From Kluyvera intermedia (GTDB lineage: Bacteria > Pseudomonadota > Gammaproteobacteria > Enterobacterales > Enterobacteriaceae), in assembly GCF_034424175.1 (NCBI RefSeq), contig NZ_CP139986.1, positions 930,001-994,000 of the forward strand: 64,000 nt of DNA, given 5' to 3'. The translations under genes and the position numbers were made by a program. Below the pieces are notes generated by a model that worked only from the letters and a program-made list of their open reading frames with translations, was not told where the DNA came from and made no database searches. This document shows, in pieces, positions 1-7,691 of this stretch. Every line of letters begins with the position of its first letter. Positions within the stretch are counted from its first letter, which is position 1.

Positions 1-2
1 TG

Positions 3-155
3 AGGGAAAGTGGCTCAAATTTGAAAAAGGTAATTTTGATAGATCCCTATCCGAAAGTTGATGAGGCCAAATGTCTTTGGCCTTCGGCATCAATAGAGAC
101 TATCAACCCCTTAAATGATATTGTTTTTCCGGAAAAGTGGTTCGAAATATTATGA
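3..155 (+). CDS. 3' end of an unidentified gene (partial)
   Basis: An open frame enters from the left edge and gives 50 residues before a TGA. It contains KKVILIDPYP near its start and ends PEKWFEIL. The composition looks like real protein and the other frames close early. A hydrophobic strand followed by IDPYP resembles the late strand of Rossmann-like folds such as SIR2-like domains, but that is only a guess from a short piece. It converges with the next gene, with 14 bp between the two stops. Confidence 0.55.
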   Translation, partial: RESGSNLKKVILIDPYPKVDEAKCLWPSASIETINPLNDIVFPEKWFEIL

Positions 156-169
156 GCAGGTTGCTTAAT

Positions 170-667
170 TTATTCAAATGAAGCTGCGATTACTTCCCCG
201 GTATTGGCGTTGAAAACACAAAAATACTGAAGCGGTGTTTGCATCCCAAGACTGTTAATAGCCTTAGCCTGTTGTCCAAATGCTTGAATCGTTTTCTTTT
301 TCTCGTCGTGCCATAAGTAAGTTCCGAAAACCGGTTGAGCTTCACTTTCCTGCCACACATGGCGAAACGTCGCTTTATTGTCCATTACCTGCTTGCACTG
401 TCTGACGGGGTTGTGGTGCGCTTTTGCATAGCATTCCGGTGTATTATCTGAGCAAGAAGCACCTTGCTTTTCTGTTGTGTGTTCTGCACTCACAGCAGAA
501 AACGCACACACTCCCAGCACCAAAGCGAGAGTTCCCAAAATGCCCCATGATATTGCTCGTATGCTGCTGATCTGCCGTTTTATTGAAACGTGAGCAACTA
601 TGCTGTAACTGGCCCAGCTAAGCACGGCTCCCGCTGCCATCGGTAATATAAAGCCTGATTCCGTCAT
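170..667 (-). CDS. Hypothetical membrane-anchored protein, 165 aa
   Basis: I do not recognise this protein. Two hydrophobic stretches (about residues 5-25 and 36-58) are followed by a soluble region of about 100 residues with several cysteines (CSDNTPEC, then single Cys further on). This suggests a membrane-anchored protein whose C-terminal part is in the periplasm, possibly with disulfides. The ATG at 667 is chosen because GAGGG lies just upstream; a TTG at 685 would add six residues. It is divergent from the XRE regulator, with about 240 bp between them. Confidence 0.6.
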   Translation of the reverse strand: MTESGFILPMAAGAVLSWASYSIVAHVSIKRQISSIRAISWGILGTLALVLGVCAFSAVSAEHTTEKQGASCSDNTPECYAKAHHNPVRQCKQVMDNKATFRHVWQESEAQPVFGTYLWHDEKKKTIQAFGQQAKAINSLGMQTPLQYFCVFNANTGEVIAASFE

Positions 668-906
668 GATTCCCTCATTTGCCAAACAACATCACAGCTT
701 GTAGTGAGTGCTGGAGACACTTAACCAGTGATGACCATCATACGGTTTTGATTTTATTTGTCACTATTGGTATTCATTTTGAATCTATTTGGTGTAGTGA
801 TACAGGCTTCTTGCGAGGGAGATTGTGCTCACAAATAGAGCTTTTAGATTCAAAATGTCTCATATGGAGCGTGGCCTTACAGTGGTCAAAACTGCACATT
901 CAGTGC

Positions 907-1371
907 ATGAAAAAGACCTTGAGAATACAGTTTGGCGAGCGGGTAAAAGAACTGCGCATTGCCACCGGAATGAGCCAGGAAGCCTTTGCTGATCGGTGTG
1001 GGTTTGCTCGTAGTTATATGAGTCGTATTGAACGTGGTGGCTCCAACGCGTCTCTTGATGCGATTGAGGTGCTGGCTAACGCTCTGAGTGTTGAGCCATG
1101 GCAGTTATTAGCGTCTGACTCATCTAAAGATGACGACCCGGAACTGTTGGTTCCATACGCGGCCGATGGCTCGTGCTTTAATCCTGGACTTGCGAGTAGT
1201 CGCGATGGTTCGTTTGGCGTAGGTGATAAAGCGGCTCAGAAGCGTTTTGGCACGTTTTCCGAAGCACTTGAGTATCTACGTAGCATGGAGACCGCAAAGT
1301 GGCGTAGGCCCAATGCCAGTGGCAACTGGGGCATTGTTTCGGCAGTGCGGTGGGGCAAACTGAGAAAGTGA
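907..1371 (+). CDS. XRE-family HTH transcriptional regulator
   Basis: This 154-residue protein has a Cro/CI-type helix-turn-helix at about residues 8-62 (GMSQEAFADRCGFARSYMSRIERG). A short C-terminal domain follows, with YAADGSCFNPGL, a SFGVGDK segment and RRPNASGNWGIVSAVRWG. The HTH resembles controller proteins of restriction systems and small phage or island regulators; the C-terminal domain is unfamiliar to me. The frame is open far upstream, but the ATG at 907 places the HTH at the N-terminus as usual. The nuclease-like gene follows 162 bp downstream on the same strand, so the two may work together. Confidence 0.8.
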   Translation: MKKTLRIQFGERVKELRIATGMSQEAFADRCGFARSYMSRIERGGSNASLDAIEVLANALSVEPWQLLASDSSKDDDPELLVPYAADGSCFNPGLASSRDGSFGVGDKAAQKRFGTFSEALEYLRSMETAKWRRPNASGNWGIVSAVRWGKLRK

Positions 1372-1533
1372 AGTAAGTGTAAGTTTATGAATTCTGGATG
1401 CTGTATTAATGAACAGTCTTCTTTGGCAAAAGGTGAGACACCTATGAATCAGTCTTACTCTTCTATAAGAGTCGACAAAACATCAAAATCCAGGTGCGTT
1501 ACGTAGGCGTTACAGTGGCATTTCACTTCGGTA

Positions 1534-2418
1534 GTGGAGAGTGTTTTGAACAATAATCATTTAATATCATATGATTGGCTAAATGCGCTGAATAATCTTG
1601 AGTTACTGTCACTTCATTCCGAAATTTTAACGCAGTTGCGTTTTAGAGGTGTCATTCGCACCAAGAATAATCCTGTTGGTGACTATGCTGAATGGCTGGT
1701 TTCTAAAGCACTGGGTATGACTCTTCTCAGTAATTCGTCGGCGGGCGCTGATGCCATTGATGCTGATGGCCTGAAAGTGCAGATCAAAGCTAGGAGAGTT
1801 ACGCCGGATAATCCTTCCCGGCAGCTTAGTGCCTTGCGTAACTATGAGGCAGCCGATTTTGATTATTTAATCGCGGTTATTTTCGATGAGACTTACAACA
1901 TTCTTGATGCTTACAAAATCCCACATGAAGTAATACGAGATTATGCACGGCATAGTGACCACGTTAACGCACATATCGTTAACCTCAAGGGCGCGATTCT
2001 TACTGATCCCCGAGTTAGTTCCATCAAAGAAGACTTGATTGTCAGGAGTTCGGCTTCAGTCAATGAAGCGGCTATGCAAACCCTTCCACCCGAACCTATG
2101 GAAGAGGTTTTGAATCAACCAGAGAAGATAACGAGTAGTGTTACCCTGGTCAGCCTCCTTAAGGCTATTGGGATGGAGTGCTTCGTAAACTACTACCATC
2201 ATTTTGCCGATTCAAATTTACCAAGCGCTTATATCATTGAGCAAATGCACTCACGTGAGGGTTATACAGAGAAAAGTTGCCGGAGCCGTCTCAGTAAAGC
2301 GCGAAAAGTGATCAGGGATGGTTTAAGTATTGAGGCTTTGGCGTTGATCGCTGACTCTGAGCGAATACAAGATTCTGTCAGAAATGACGCGCTAAAACTT
2401 ATCAGCGTTCTGGAGTGA
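1534..2418 (+). CDS. PD-(D/E)XK nuclease-like protein with helical C-terminal domain
   Basis: This 294-residue protein has a restriction-endonuclease-like core at about residues 45-160. E53 lies in GDYAEWLV, acidic residues D73 and D76 follow in GADAIDADG, and Q83-x-K85 lies in VQIKAR. This is the E...D...QxK layout of PD-(D/E)XK enzymes. The C-terminal part (about 200-290) is helical and basic, possibly for DNA contact. The start is uncertain: GTG at 1534 or TTG at 1546, the latter with GGAG at a good distance. No DNA methyltransferase is visible nearby, so a restriction or defence role is inference. Confidence 0.65.
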   Translation: MESVLNNNHLISYDWLNALNNLELLSLHSEILTQLRFRGVIRTKNNPVGDYAEWLVSKALGMTLLSNSSAGADAIDADGLKVQIKARRVTPDNPSRQLSALRNYEAADFDYLIAVIFDETYNILDAYKIPHEVIRDYARHSDHVNAHIVNLKGAILTDPRVSSIKEDLIVRSSASVNEAAMQTLPPEPMEEVLNQPEKITSSVTLVSLLKAIGMECFVNYYHHFADSNLPSAYIIEQMHSREGYTEKSCRSRLSKARKVIRDGLSIEALALIADSERIQDSVRNDALKLISVLE

Positions 2419-2748
2419 AGCGGTTTGCAAAACGTTGTAGTTCCTCCTACAAAAACCTCCTACAATGCATCACGTTTTTGTTAATAAATCCATGGGATTA
2501 CGAGAACTTTGGAGCGGGGGTGATTTCCCTTCGCCCGCTCCAATACTTTCCCCTGTTTTAAAACTTACTAAATTCCAACCCATTCGGCATTACGTATTCC
2601 ATTTTTTGACTCGCTTATCCCCGCCTGATGACTCACTTTGTTGAAGTGGTGAGCAAATCCTTGCATCTCAGTGCATACTTAATTCGAAACCTACCTGTAT
2701 TTCCATCCCATACCAGCACGCCGATCACTAAAACTAAGGGAACACAAA
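2419..2748. other. Intergenic stretch with hairpins
   Basis: No gene is supported here. Just after the nuclease gene the segment CCTCCTACAA occurs twice around 2445-2475. An inverted repeat TTGGAGCGGG / CCCGCTCCAA spans 2509-2543, without a T tract, and could be a weak terminator or processing site. A GGGAA ribosome-binding site precedes the glutathione transferase start at 2749. Confidence 0.4.
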
Positions 2749-3381
2749 ATGGCTTTAACACTGCATCATCTCAACGACTCTCGTTCAATGCGTATCCTCT
2801 GGTTACTGGAAGAGGCGGGTATCGATTATCAACTTGTTAAGTATCAGCGTGACGCTAAAACACATCTCGCGCCACCGTCGCTGAAAACGATTCATCCGCT
2901 AGGCAAGTCGCCAGTGATTGAGTTAGATGGAAAAGTTATTGCAGAATCTGGTGCCATTGTGGAGGTGTTAATTTCACGATATGCCCCACATTTAGCGCCT
3001 GCCACTGACTCTTTGGAATATATCGATTACCTACAGTGGATCCATTTCGCCGAAAGTTCTGCCATGCTGCCAGTCTTGTTGAAAGTGTTTGGTGGGATTG
3101 AAAAAAGTACCGGAACCCAACTGAATTTCCTCGAAAATTACGCGAATAGTGAATTTGATAAAGTGTTCGGTTTTCTGGACCAAATGCTGGCGTCACGTGA
3201 ATTTATTCAAGGTGATACGTTGAGTGGTGCCGATTTTATGCTGGGCTTCGTTGTCAGTACCGCGATTGACCAACTGAACGCCGGGGACCGTTTCCCCAAT
3301 ATCCGTCGTTACGCACTGCGGTTAAAAAGCACGCCAGCCTGGCAACGCGCGAAGGCTATTGAGTCAGGCGAAAATTCCTGA
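2749..3381 (+). CDS. Glutathione S-transferase family protein
   Basis: This 210-residue cytosolic protein has a thioredoxin-like N-terminal domain (about 1-80; LHHLNDSRSMRILWLLEE, then HPLGKSPVIELDGKVIAESGAIVEVL with the cis-proline SPV and the ES glutathione-binding pair). An all-helical C-terminal domain follows (about 90-205), with the conserved Asp in SGADFMLG. The family conjugates or reduces glutathione adducts; the substrate cannot be told. GGGAACACAAA upstream of the ATG supports the start. It appears monocistronic and converges with the aminoglycoside kinase gene. Confidence 0.9.
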   Translation: MALTLHHLNDSRSMRILWLLEEAGIDYQLVKYQRDAKTHLAPPSLKTIHPLGKSPVIELDGKVIAESGAIVEVLISRYAPHLAPATDSLEYIDYLQWIHFAESSAMLPVLLKVFGGIEKSTGTQLNFLENYANSEFDKVFGFLDQMLASREFIQGDTLSGADFMLGFVVSTAIDQLNAGDRFPNIRRYALRLKSTPAWQRAKAIESGENS

Positions 3382-3494
3382 AGGGTACAGGGGCGCCGGT
3401 AAAATAAGATATAGGCGTTCAGCTTCGGTTTTGTTCTGGTGAGAAAAGGGGGGGGCCTCAGATTTGCCATTAAGTTGCAGTGCTCCCCCTTAAT

Positions 3495-4310
3495 TTAGAA
3501 AAATTCATCAAGCATTAAATGAAACTGCAACTTATTCATATCGGGATAAGTCATGCCATATTTTTGCAAGAATCGTTTCTGTAATGAAGGTGAAAACTCA
3601 CCGAGACAGTTCCAGAGGATAGCAAGATCCTGGTATCGATCTGCGATGCCAACTCGCCCAACATCAATGCAACCCGCCAATTCACCTTTATCAAAAATAA
3701 GATTATCAAGTGAGAAGTCACCATGAGTGACCACGGGATCTGAAGAGAGAGGCAAAAGGGTGTGCATTTCTTTCCAGACCTGTTCCGCAGACAAGCCTTT
3801 ACGCTCATCATCAAAATCATCGGCGTCAACCAAGCCGTCATTCATTCGCTTTTGCGCCAATGCGAGGCGAAATATGTGATTGCTGTTAAAAGGGCAGCTA
3901 GAGACAGCAATCGCATGTAAGCGGCGCAGGAAGGTTGCCAGGGCATCAACAATTTCTATTTGGGCATCAGGTGACTCTTCTAGCATCTGGAAAGCTGTTT
4001 TCCCAGATATTGCGGTTGTGAGTAGCTGCGCGTCATTGGGGGTACGGGTAAAATACATGATGTTCGGTACCGGTATAAAAGCCTGCAACCAGTTAAGTCT
4101 GATCATTTCATCTGTAATGTCATCGGCCTCGGTATCTGTACCATGCTTTAGATACAATTCCGGTGCATCGGTCTTATCATACAATCGATAGATTGCCGCG
4201 CCAGATTGACCGACTTTGTCGCGCGCCCACTTATATCCATGCAACTCGGTATCCAGATTTGAGTTGAATCGAAGGCCTGCGCACGATGTTTCTCTTTGAT
4301 TATGATTCAT
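3495..4310 (-). CDS. aph(3')-I-like: APH(3')-I-type aminoglycoside O-phosphotransferase
   Basis: The 271 residues are the exact length of APH(3')-Ia and align with it, as I remember that sequence, from end to end without gaps. By eye about three quarters of residues match. The enzyme transfers ATP phosphate to the 3'-hydroxyl of kanamycin and neomycin. The Brenner motif HGDFSLDNLIFD (catalytic Asp near 198), the metal-binding IDVGR and the C-terminal LDEFF are all intact. It has no insertion sequence, integron or other resistance gene next to it and lies alone, with AT-rich DNA upstream. A chromosomal, possibly intrinsic, gene is inferred. Drug activity cannot be judged from sequence. Confidence 0.93.
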   Translation of the reverse strand: MNHNQRETSCAGLRFNSNLDTELHGYKWARDKVGQSGAAIYRLYDKTDAPELYLKHGTDTEADDITDEMIRLNWLQAFIPVPNIMYFTRTPNDAQLLTTAISGKTAFQMLEESPDAQIEIVDALATFLRRLHAIAVSSCPFNSNHIFRLALAQKRMNDGLVDADDFDDERKGLSAEQVWKEMHTLLPLSSDPVVTHGDFSLDNLIFDKGELAGCIDVGRVGIADRYQDLAILWNCLGEFSPSLQKRFLQKYGMTYPDMNKLQFHLMLDEFF

Positions 4311-4611
4311 AACAATCCTTTGTATGATAATTAAGAAAGGTGGATTATTTTAATATTCATAATGATACGATTTAATCGTTCGTACTGTAAGCACTTACAC
4401 TGTCTTTTTTATTCAGAATAACATTCCTGGTATATAATTTTAAACGCTATTACTACCCTGCGAATTAAATTAAAATTATTAATATAAAACAATAGGTAAG
4501 CTCCGCGCCTTGCTCGGGATGAAATTATTTGTTAAATTAACCGCCACAGCGTCGAATACAGTACGTTTTACACGGACGTTATTTATACCGCATTAAGATA
4601 ATGGAGCTAAA
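4311..4611. other. AT-rich intergenic region
   Basis: This AT-rich gap separates the divergent kinase gene and small lipoprotein gene and should hold both promoters. A short palindrome GTAAGCACTTAC lies at about 4388-4399. I see no coding frame or RNA gene here. Confidence 0.4.
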
Positions 4612-4773
4612 ATGAAGTATGTATTTGCGCTTATGTTGAGCGTAGGTTTATCCGGTTGTACCGCAACGGATTGGTTGGATGCGGCAAATGGAATAATGCA
4701 AGCACAAGATAAACAAGAAAAAGACGCAAGAAATAACCGTATTAAAGCAGCTAATAAGGCTGCAGGTTACTAA
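4612..4773 (+). CDS. Small lipoprotein, 53 aa
   Basis: The frame starts at an ATG preceded by GGAG and encodes MKYVFALMLSVGLSGC, a signal peptide with lipobox LSGC (Cys at about residue 16). The mature part is about 38 hydrophilic residues rich in Ala, Lys, Asp and Asn. The product would be diacylated by Lgt and anchored in a membrane. The function is unknown. It converges with another lipoprotein gene across a shared hairpin. Confidence 0.75.
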   Translation: MKYVFALMLSVGLSGCTATDWLDAANGIMQAQDKQEKDARNNRIKAANKAAGY

Positions 4774-4789
4774 TTAAAAAGGAATTTAT

Positions 4790-4824
4790 ATTCCTCTTCT
4801 GATAATAACATAGAGAAGAGGAAT
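4790..4824. terminator. Probable bidirectional terminator
   Basis: An 11-bp perfect inverted repeat (ATTCCTCTTCT / AGAAGAGGAAT) with a 13-nt loop lies between two convergent lipoprotein genes. A TTTT run follows on the plus strand, and an A-rich stretch on the other side would give U residues for the minus strand. Confidence 0.65.
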
Positions 4825-4840
4825 GATTTTCTAATCAGAT

Positions 4841-5155
4841 TTACTGACTAAATACTCCTTTGGCTCTCGCCTGTTGGCAGGAGATATAGCCATATTGTTT
4901 GCGATTTCCATTCTTATCAAACGCTACGTAAAAAGGCATTGTCTCTGCCTCTTTTTTTAGCGTGTAGTTAACGCAAACACCGTTGATTTCTGGAATATTA
5001 ACTTCGCTGTCAGGTTTACCACCGGCAGCGATAACCGATTTTTTTGTTGCGTCAGATGCGTAAGTTGCTTGTACGAGTGGGTCATTATCAAATTTCATAA
5101 AACTGACACTACAGGCGCTTAATAAAGGGATAATGAGAAAAAGAGCGTGGCGCAT
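4841..5155 (-). CDS. Lipoprotein, 104 aa
   Basis: The N-terminus MRHALFLIIPLLSAC is a short signal peptide with lipobox LSAC (Cys15). The mature domain of about 90 residues has two further cysteines (GVCVNY and SCQQ) that could form a disulfide, and NIPEINGVCVNYTL in the middle. It is probably an inner- or outer-membrane lipoprotein facing the periplasm. I cannot assign a function. GCAAGGAT upstream gives an acceptable ribosome-binding site. Confidence 0.8.
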   Translation of the reverse strand: MRHALFLIIPLLSACSVSFMKFDNDPLVQATYASDATKKSVIAAGGKPDSEVNIPEINGVCVNYTLKKEAETMPFYVAFDKNGNRKQYGYISCQQARAKGVFSQ

Positions 5156-5286
5156 TGAATATCCTTGCGAGGGAAATAGTTACTTCAGAAATTAAAATTA
5201 ACGAGTGTGTATTTTTGTCCGTTCAATTCAAGTTGTCAAATATTTTAAAAATGCGCGGGGAAGTACAATGGTCGAAATTAAAGAGG

Positions 5287-6093
5287 CTATGTTTGACCAC
5301 CTTGTCTGAGGCAAGAAATATATTTTTCGCCTGAACGTCGCACGATTTCATCGGCATTTTGTGTAATATCTTTTCCTTCAAACGCGCCGTAGAGCTTCTT
5401 AAATTTCACCGTACTCAGGCGTTGGGTAATATCGCTGACGGTCGTGGCTGGCAGTGGCAGCATGTTCGGGTAGCTCCACATAAAAGAGACGGCATGCGCG
5501 CCAGGAGTCACCTGAATAATATCGCCAGAAAGTACCACGCCTTCATCTCGCGCCCAGTGCAGTACGCAGCCGCCGGCAAAGTGCCCGCCGAGGTGTATCA
5601 CTTTGATGTCACGAGTGAGCTCAAGCGCGTCGCCTTCCCAGAAGTGAATCCAGCGGCTGTCGCGCATTACCCACTCGCTGTCACTGGCATGAAGGTAAAT
5701 AGGAGCGTTAAATTCTTCGGCCCAATCTTGCATGGTGGTGTAGTAATGAGGATGCGATATTGCAATGGCTTTAAGCCCACCGAGGGAACTGATGAGCGTT
5801 TTCGTGGCATCATCGAGCGTGGCAATACAGTCCCAGAGAATATTTCCCTCTGGAGTCAGTAGAAGAAACGCGCGCTGATTAATCGCAAAATCAGGGATGG
5901 TGCGAATACTCAGGAGAACGCTGTCGTGCTGTTCCCACTTATTGCTGTGCGTAGCGCAAAGGGCATCAAAATTGCTCCATTGTTGCCCAGCCGCGGGGAC
6001 ATACTGGCGTTCGTCTTCGCAGATATCACATTGCTCAGGGGGCGGGCCGGTTACCGCATAGGATGTCCCACAGGTTTTGCATAACGTGATCAT
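5287..6093 (-). CDS. MBL-fold hydrolase with N-terminal zinc-ribbon-like segment
   Basis: This 268-residue protein begins with CKTC and CDIC (Cys 5, 8, 22, 25), a likely small metal-binding knuckle. A metallo-beta-lactamase fold follows: SHPHYYT replaces the canonical HxHxDH, then GGHFAGG, SGDII and a late acidic segment. The DH pair of the family motif is missing, so the metal site may be reduced to one metal or altered. The substrate is unknown. The ATG at 6093 is chosen because GGAGGA lies just upstream. A strong hairpin lies upstream at 6147-6178. Confidence 0.8.
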   Translation of the reverse strand: MITLCKTCGTSYAVTGPPPEQCDICEDERQYVPAAGQQWSNFDALCATHSNKWEQHDSVLLSIRTIPDFAINQRAFLLLTPEGNILWDCIATLDDATKTLISSLGGLKAIAISHPHYYTTMQDWAEEFNAPIYLHASDSEWVMRDSRWIHFWEGDALELTRDIKVIHLGGHFAGGCVLHWARDEGVVLSGDIIQVTPGAHAVSFMWSYPNMLPLPATTVSDITQRLSTVKFKKLYGAFEGKDITQNADEIVRRSGEKYISCLRQGGQT

Positions 6094-6146
6094 TGAATCC
6101 TCCTGGTTCTTAGCGGGTAGGGGATTGACCAGATCGGCCCACAAAA

Positions 6147-6178
6147 GAATAAATGCCCCAGTCAGGGCATTTATTCTT
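6147..6178 (-). terminator. Strong intrinsic terminator
   Basis: A perfect 13-bp inverted repeat (AGAATAAATGCCC / GGGCATTTATTCT) with a 6-nt loop. Read on the minus strand it is followed by TTTTG, so it probably ends the transcript of the membrane protein and the 24-residue peptide upstream, before the MBL gene. Confidence 0.75.
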
Positions 6179-6238
6179 CTTGTCGTTTAACTTAACCGAT
6201 TGTTCCATTTGATGAGCATCGCGATTAACGGCTAAACG

Positions 6239-6313
6239 CTAATGAACAAACAACGCAATCAGAATAATAATCGGGATCGGAACCCCAAGAAAGAATAGTA
6301 ATAATGAGCGCAT
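6239..6313 (-). CDS. Tiny hydrophobic membrane protein, 24 aa
   Basis: The frame reads MRSLLLFFLGVPIPIIILIALFVH and stops at TAG. GGAGAAGAAG precedes the ATG at a suitable distance. The peptide is almost wholly hydrophobic, with a Pro-x-Pro kink in the middle, and would form one membrane helix. It lies 32 bp after the 319-residue membrane protein and before a strong terminator, so both are likely on one transcript. It fits the class of single-helix small proteins of enterobacteria; I do not know a named homologue. Confidence 0.65.
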   Translation of the reverse strand: MRSLLLFFLGVPIPIIILIALFVH

Positions 6314-6345
6314 TCTTCTTCTCCAGTCTGGTTATAAATTAACGG

Positions 6346-7305
6346 TTATAAATCACGCTGGCGGCCACCGAAGGTCGCACACAGACTGGCAACGAAAGCA
6401 CCAATCAACAATGAAATAAATGTCCAGAGCGTGACATAACTCGTCGTTTTACGTGCAGTGTCAGCGGCCTCTTTGGCGGTCTTTTTGGCCTCTTCCAGTT
6501 TGGACTGAACTTTTGCGTAAATACCTTGTACTCGCTGCTCGGCTTCAGCCTGATTGAGCCCGGTATTTTGTGAAACTAATTGAGCGATATAGCGAAGATC
6601 ATCGGGAGGAAGCGAGCCCGAACCGATGCTATTAACGAAAATTCCCGTCACCTCGCCAAGTTGAGCAGGAGAGACTGCTTGTGCAGGTGGAACGGTAATA
6701 GTTGATTGGGCATCCACGGCGTTGGTTTTTCGGAACAGGGCATTGATAAAGTAACCCATAGACTCATTGGATACTTCAGATGATCCCTTCGCCGCACCGG
6801 CAACGGAGAGGGCAGATGCTCCAGCCGCAACAGAGCCTACGGCGCCCACGGCTTTTGCGCCACCGCTGACGATCGATCCTAAAGTGGTGGTCAGAAGAAC
6901 GGCTGAGATCAGCGCCGCCACAGCCCATGTGAGAAAGCCGTGTGCGGTATCGCGGAAGTAGACCTCATCAACGTGAGTATCCACCCATTTGGTCCGCAGA
7001 CGCCCGGCTAAATATCCACCCATACCGGAGGCGATAATTTGGGTAAACGTTAGCCACGCTATTGTTGCGATGCCTATCGTACCCGCGCTTAGCCCATGAT
7101 CTTCCCACGGGGAGATGGAGGATAGCCCTAGCCCGGTGCCCAGCATGAGTAATATCATTGCTAAAGATGCTGCCGCTACGGCGCCGGCAAATATGGCACC
7201 CCATGAGACCGCACTGCCGCTCGTTGGCGCAGGAACTGAGAGGTATGTGTCTGGATTTTCGGTTCTGAGATGGGGTTGTTCTGAAGGATCGTAAGTATGA
7301 GTCAT
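6346..7305 (-). CDS. Alanine-rich membrane protein, 319 aa
   Basis: I do not recognise this protein by name. It has a hydrophilic N-terminus (1-30) and about three hydrophobic segments between residues 33 and 150 with many Gly and Ala (GAIFAGAVAAASLAMILLMLG). A soluble region follows, including an amphipathic stretch near 265-290 rich in Lys, Glu and Ala, and a last membrane helix near 292-312. The layout suggests an inner-membrane protein with a cytoplasmic or periplasmic coiled segment. It is probably co-transcribed with the 24-residue peptide downstream. Similar proteins are often seen beside stress genes, but no such link is visible here. Confidence 0.75.
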   Translation of the reverse strand: MTHTYDPSEQPHLRTENPDTYLSVPAPTSGSAVSWGAIFAGAVAAASLAMILLMLGTGLGLSSISPWEDHGLSAGTIGIATIAWLTFTQIIASGMGGYLAGRLRTKWVDTHVDEVYFRDTAHGFLTWAVAALISAVLLTTTLGSIVSGGAKAVGAVGSVAAGASALSVAGAAKGSSEVSNESMGYFINALFRKTNAVDAQSTITVPPAQAVSPAQLGEVTGIFVNSIGSGSLPPDDLRYIAQLVSQNTGLNQAEAEQRVQGIYAKVQSKLEEAKKTAKEAADTARKTTSYVTLWTFISLLIGAFVASLCATFGGRQRDL

Positions 7306-7691
7306 TTAAAATGTCCTAATAAATTAATCCGGAGTTCTGCCGTAAATATGGTATTTCACGTGCAGAGGTTAGGCGTGAATTTAAATAATTAGATTGTTCC
7401 CATCGTAACGTTATTAACCCTGTGGATTTTATGGTTCTATAATTTGAATATATATGTCTAAATATTAACTGCATTAGCACTGAGGATTGTAGAAAATATT
7501 TCCATCTAACAACTTAAGGGTAGTAGATTATTCACAAGTCACAATCTATTCAGAGTGCAATTTACCCGGGTCACTTTAACTTGCTGTAAAATAAAGAGTT
7601 TAATGAATTACAATAATTCCTAAAATTTATCCTTTGTTTCTCTCGCCAGTTGAATTGGCATTAAGCCAATCATGCAATACCGGCAAAACAT
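7306..7691. other. AT-rich intergenic region
   Basis: No coding frame with a ribosome-binding site is seen. The sequence is AT-rich and should hold the promoter of the membrane protein on the minus strand. Nothing else stands out. Confidence 0.35.

Noticed and set aside
2509..2543. Attachment site or element boundary near the nuclease gene
   Set aside because: A hairpin and a short repeated CCTCCTACAA are present, but no integrase, tRNA end or matching second repeat was found.
5359..5862. Plus-strand frame of 167 codons
   Set aside because: It lies opposite the MBL-fold gene, whose motifs are convincing; the frame has no recognisable features.
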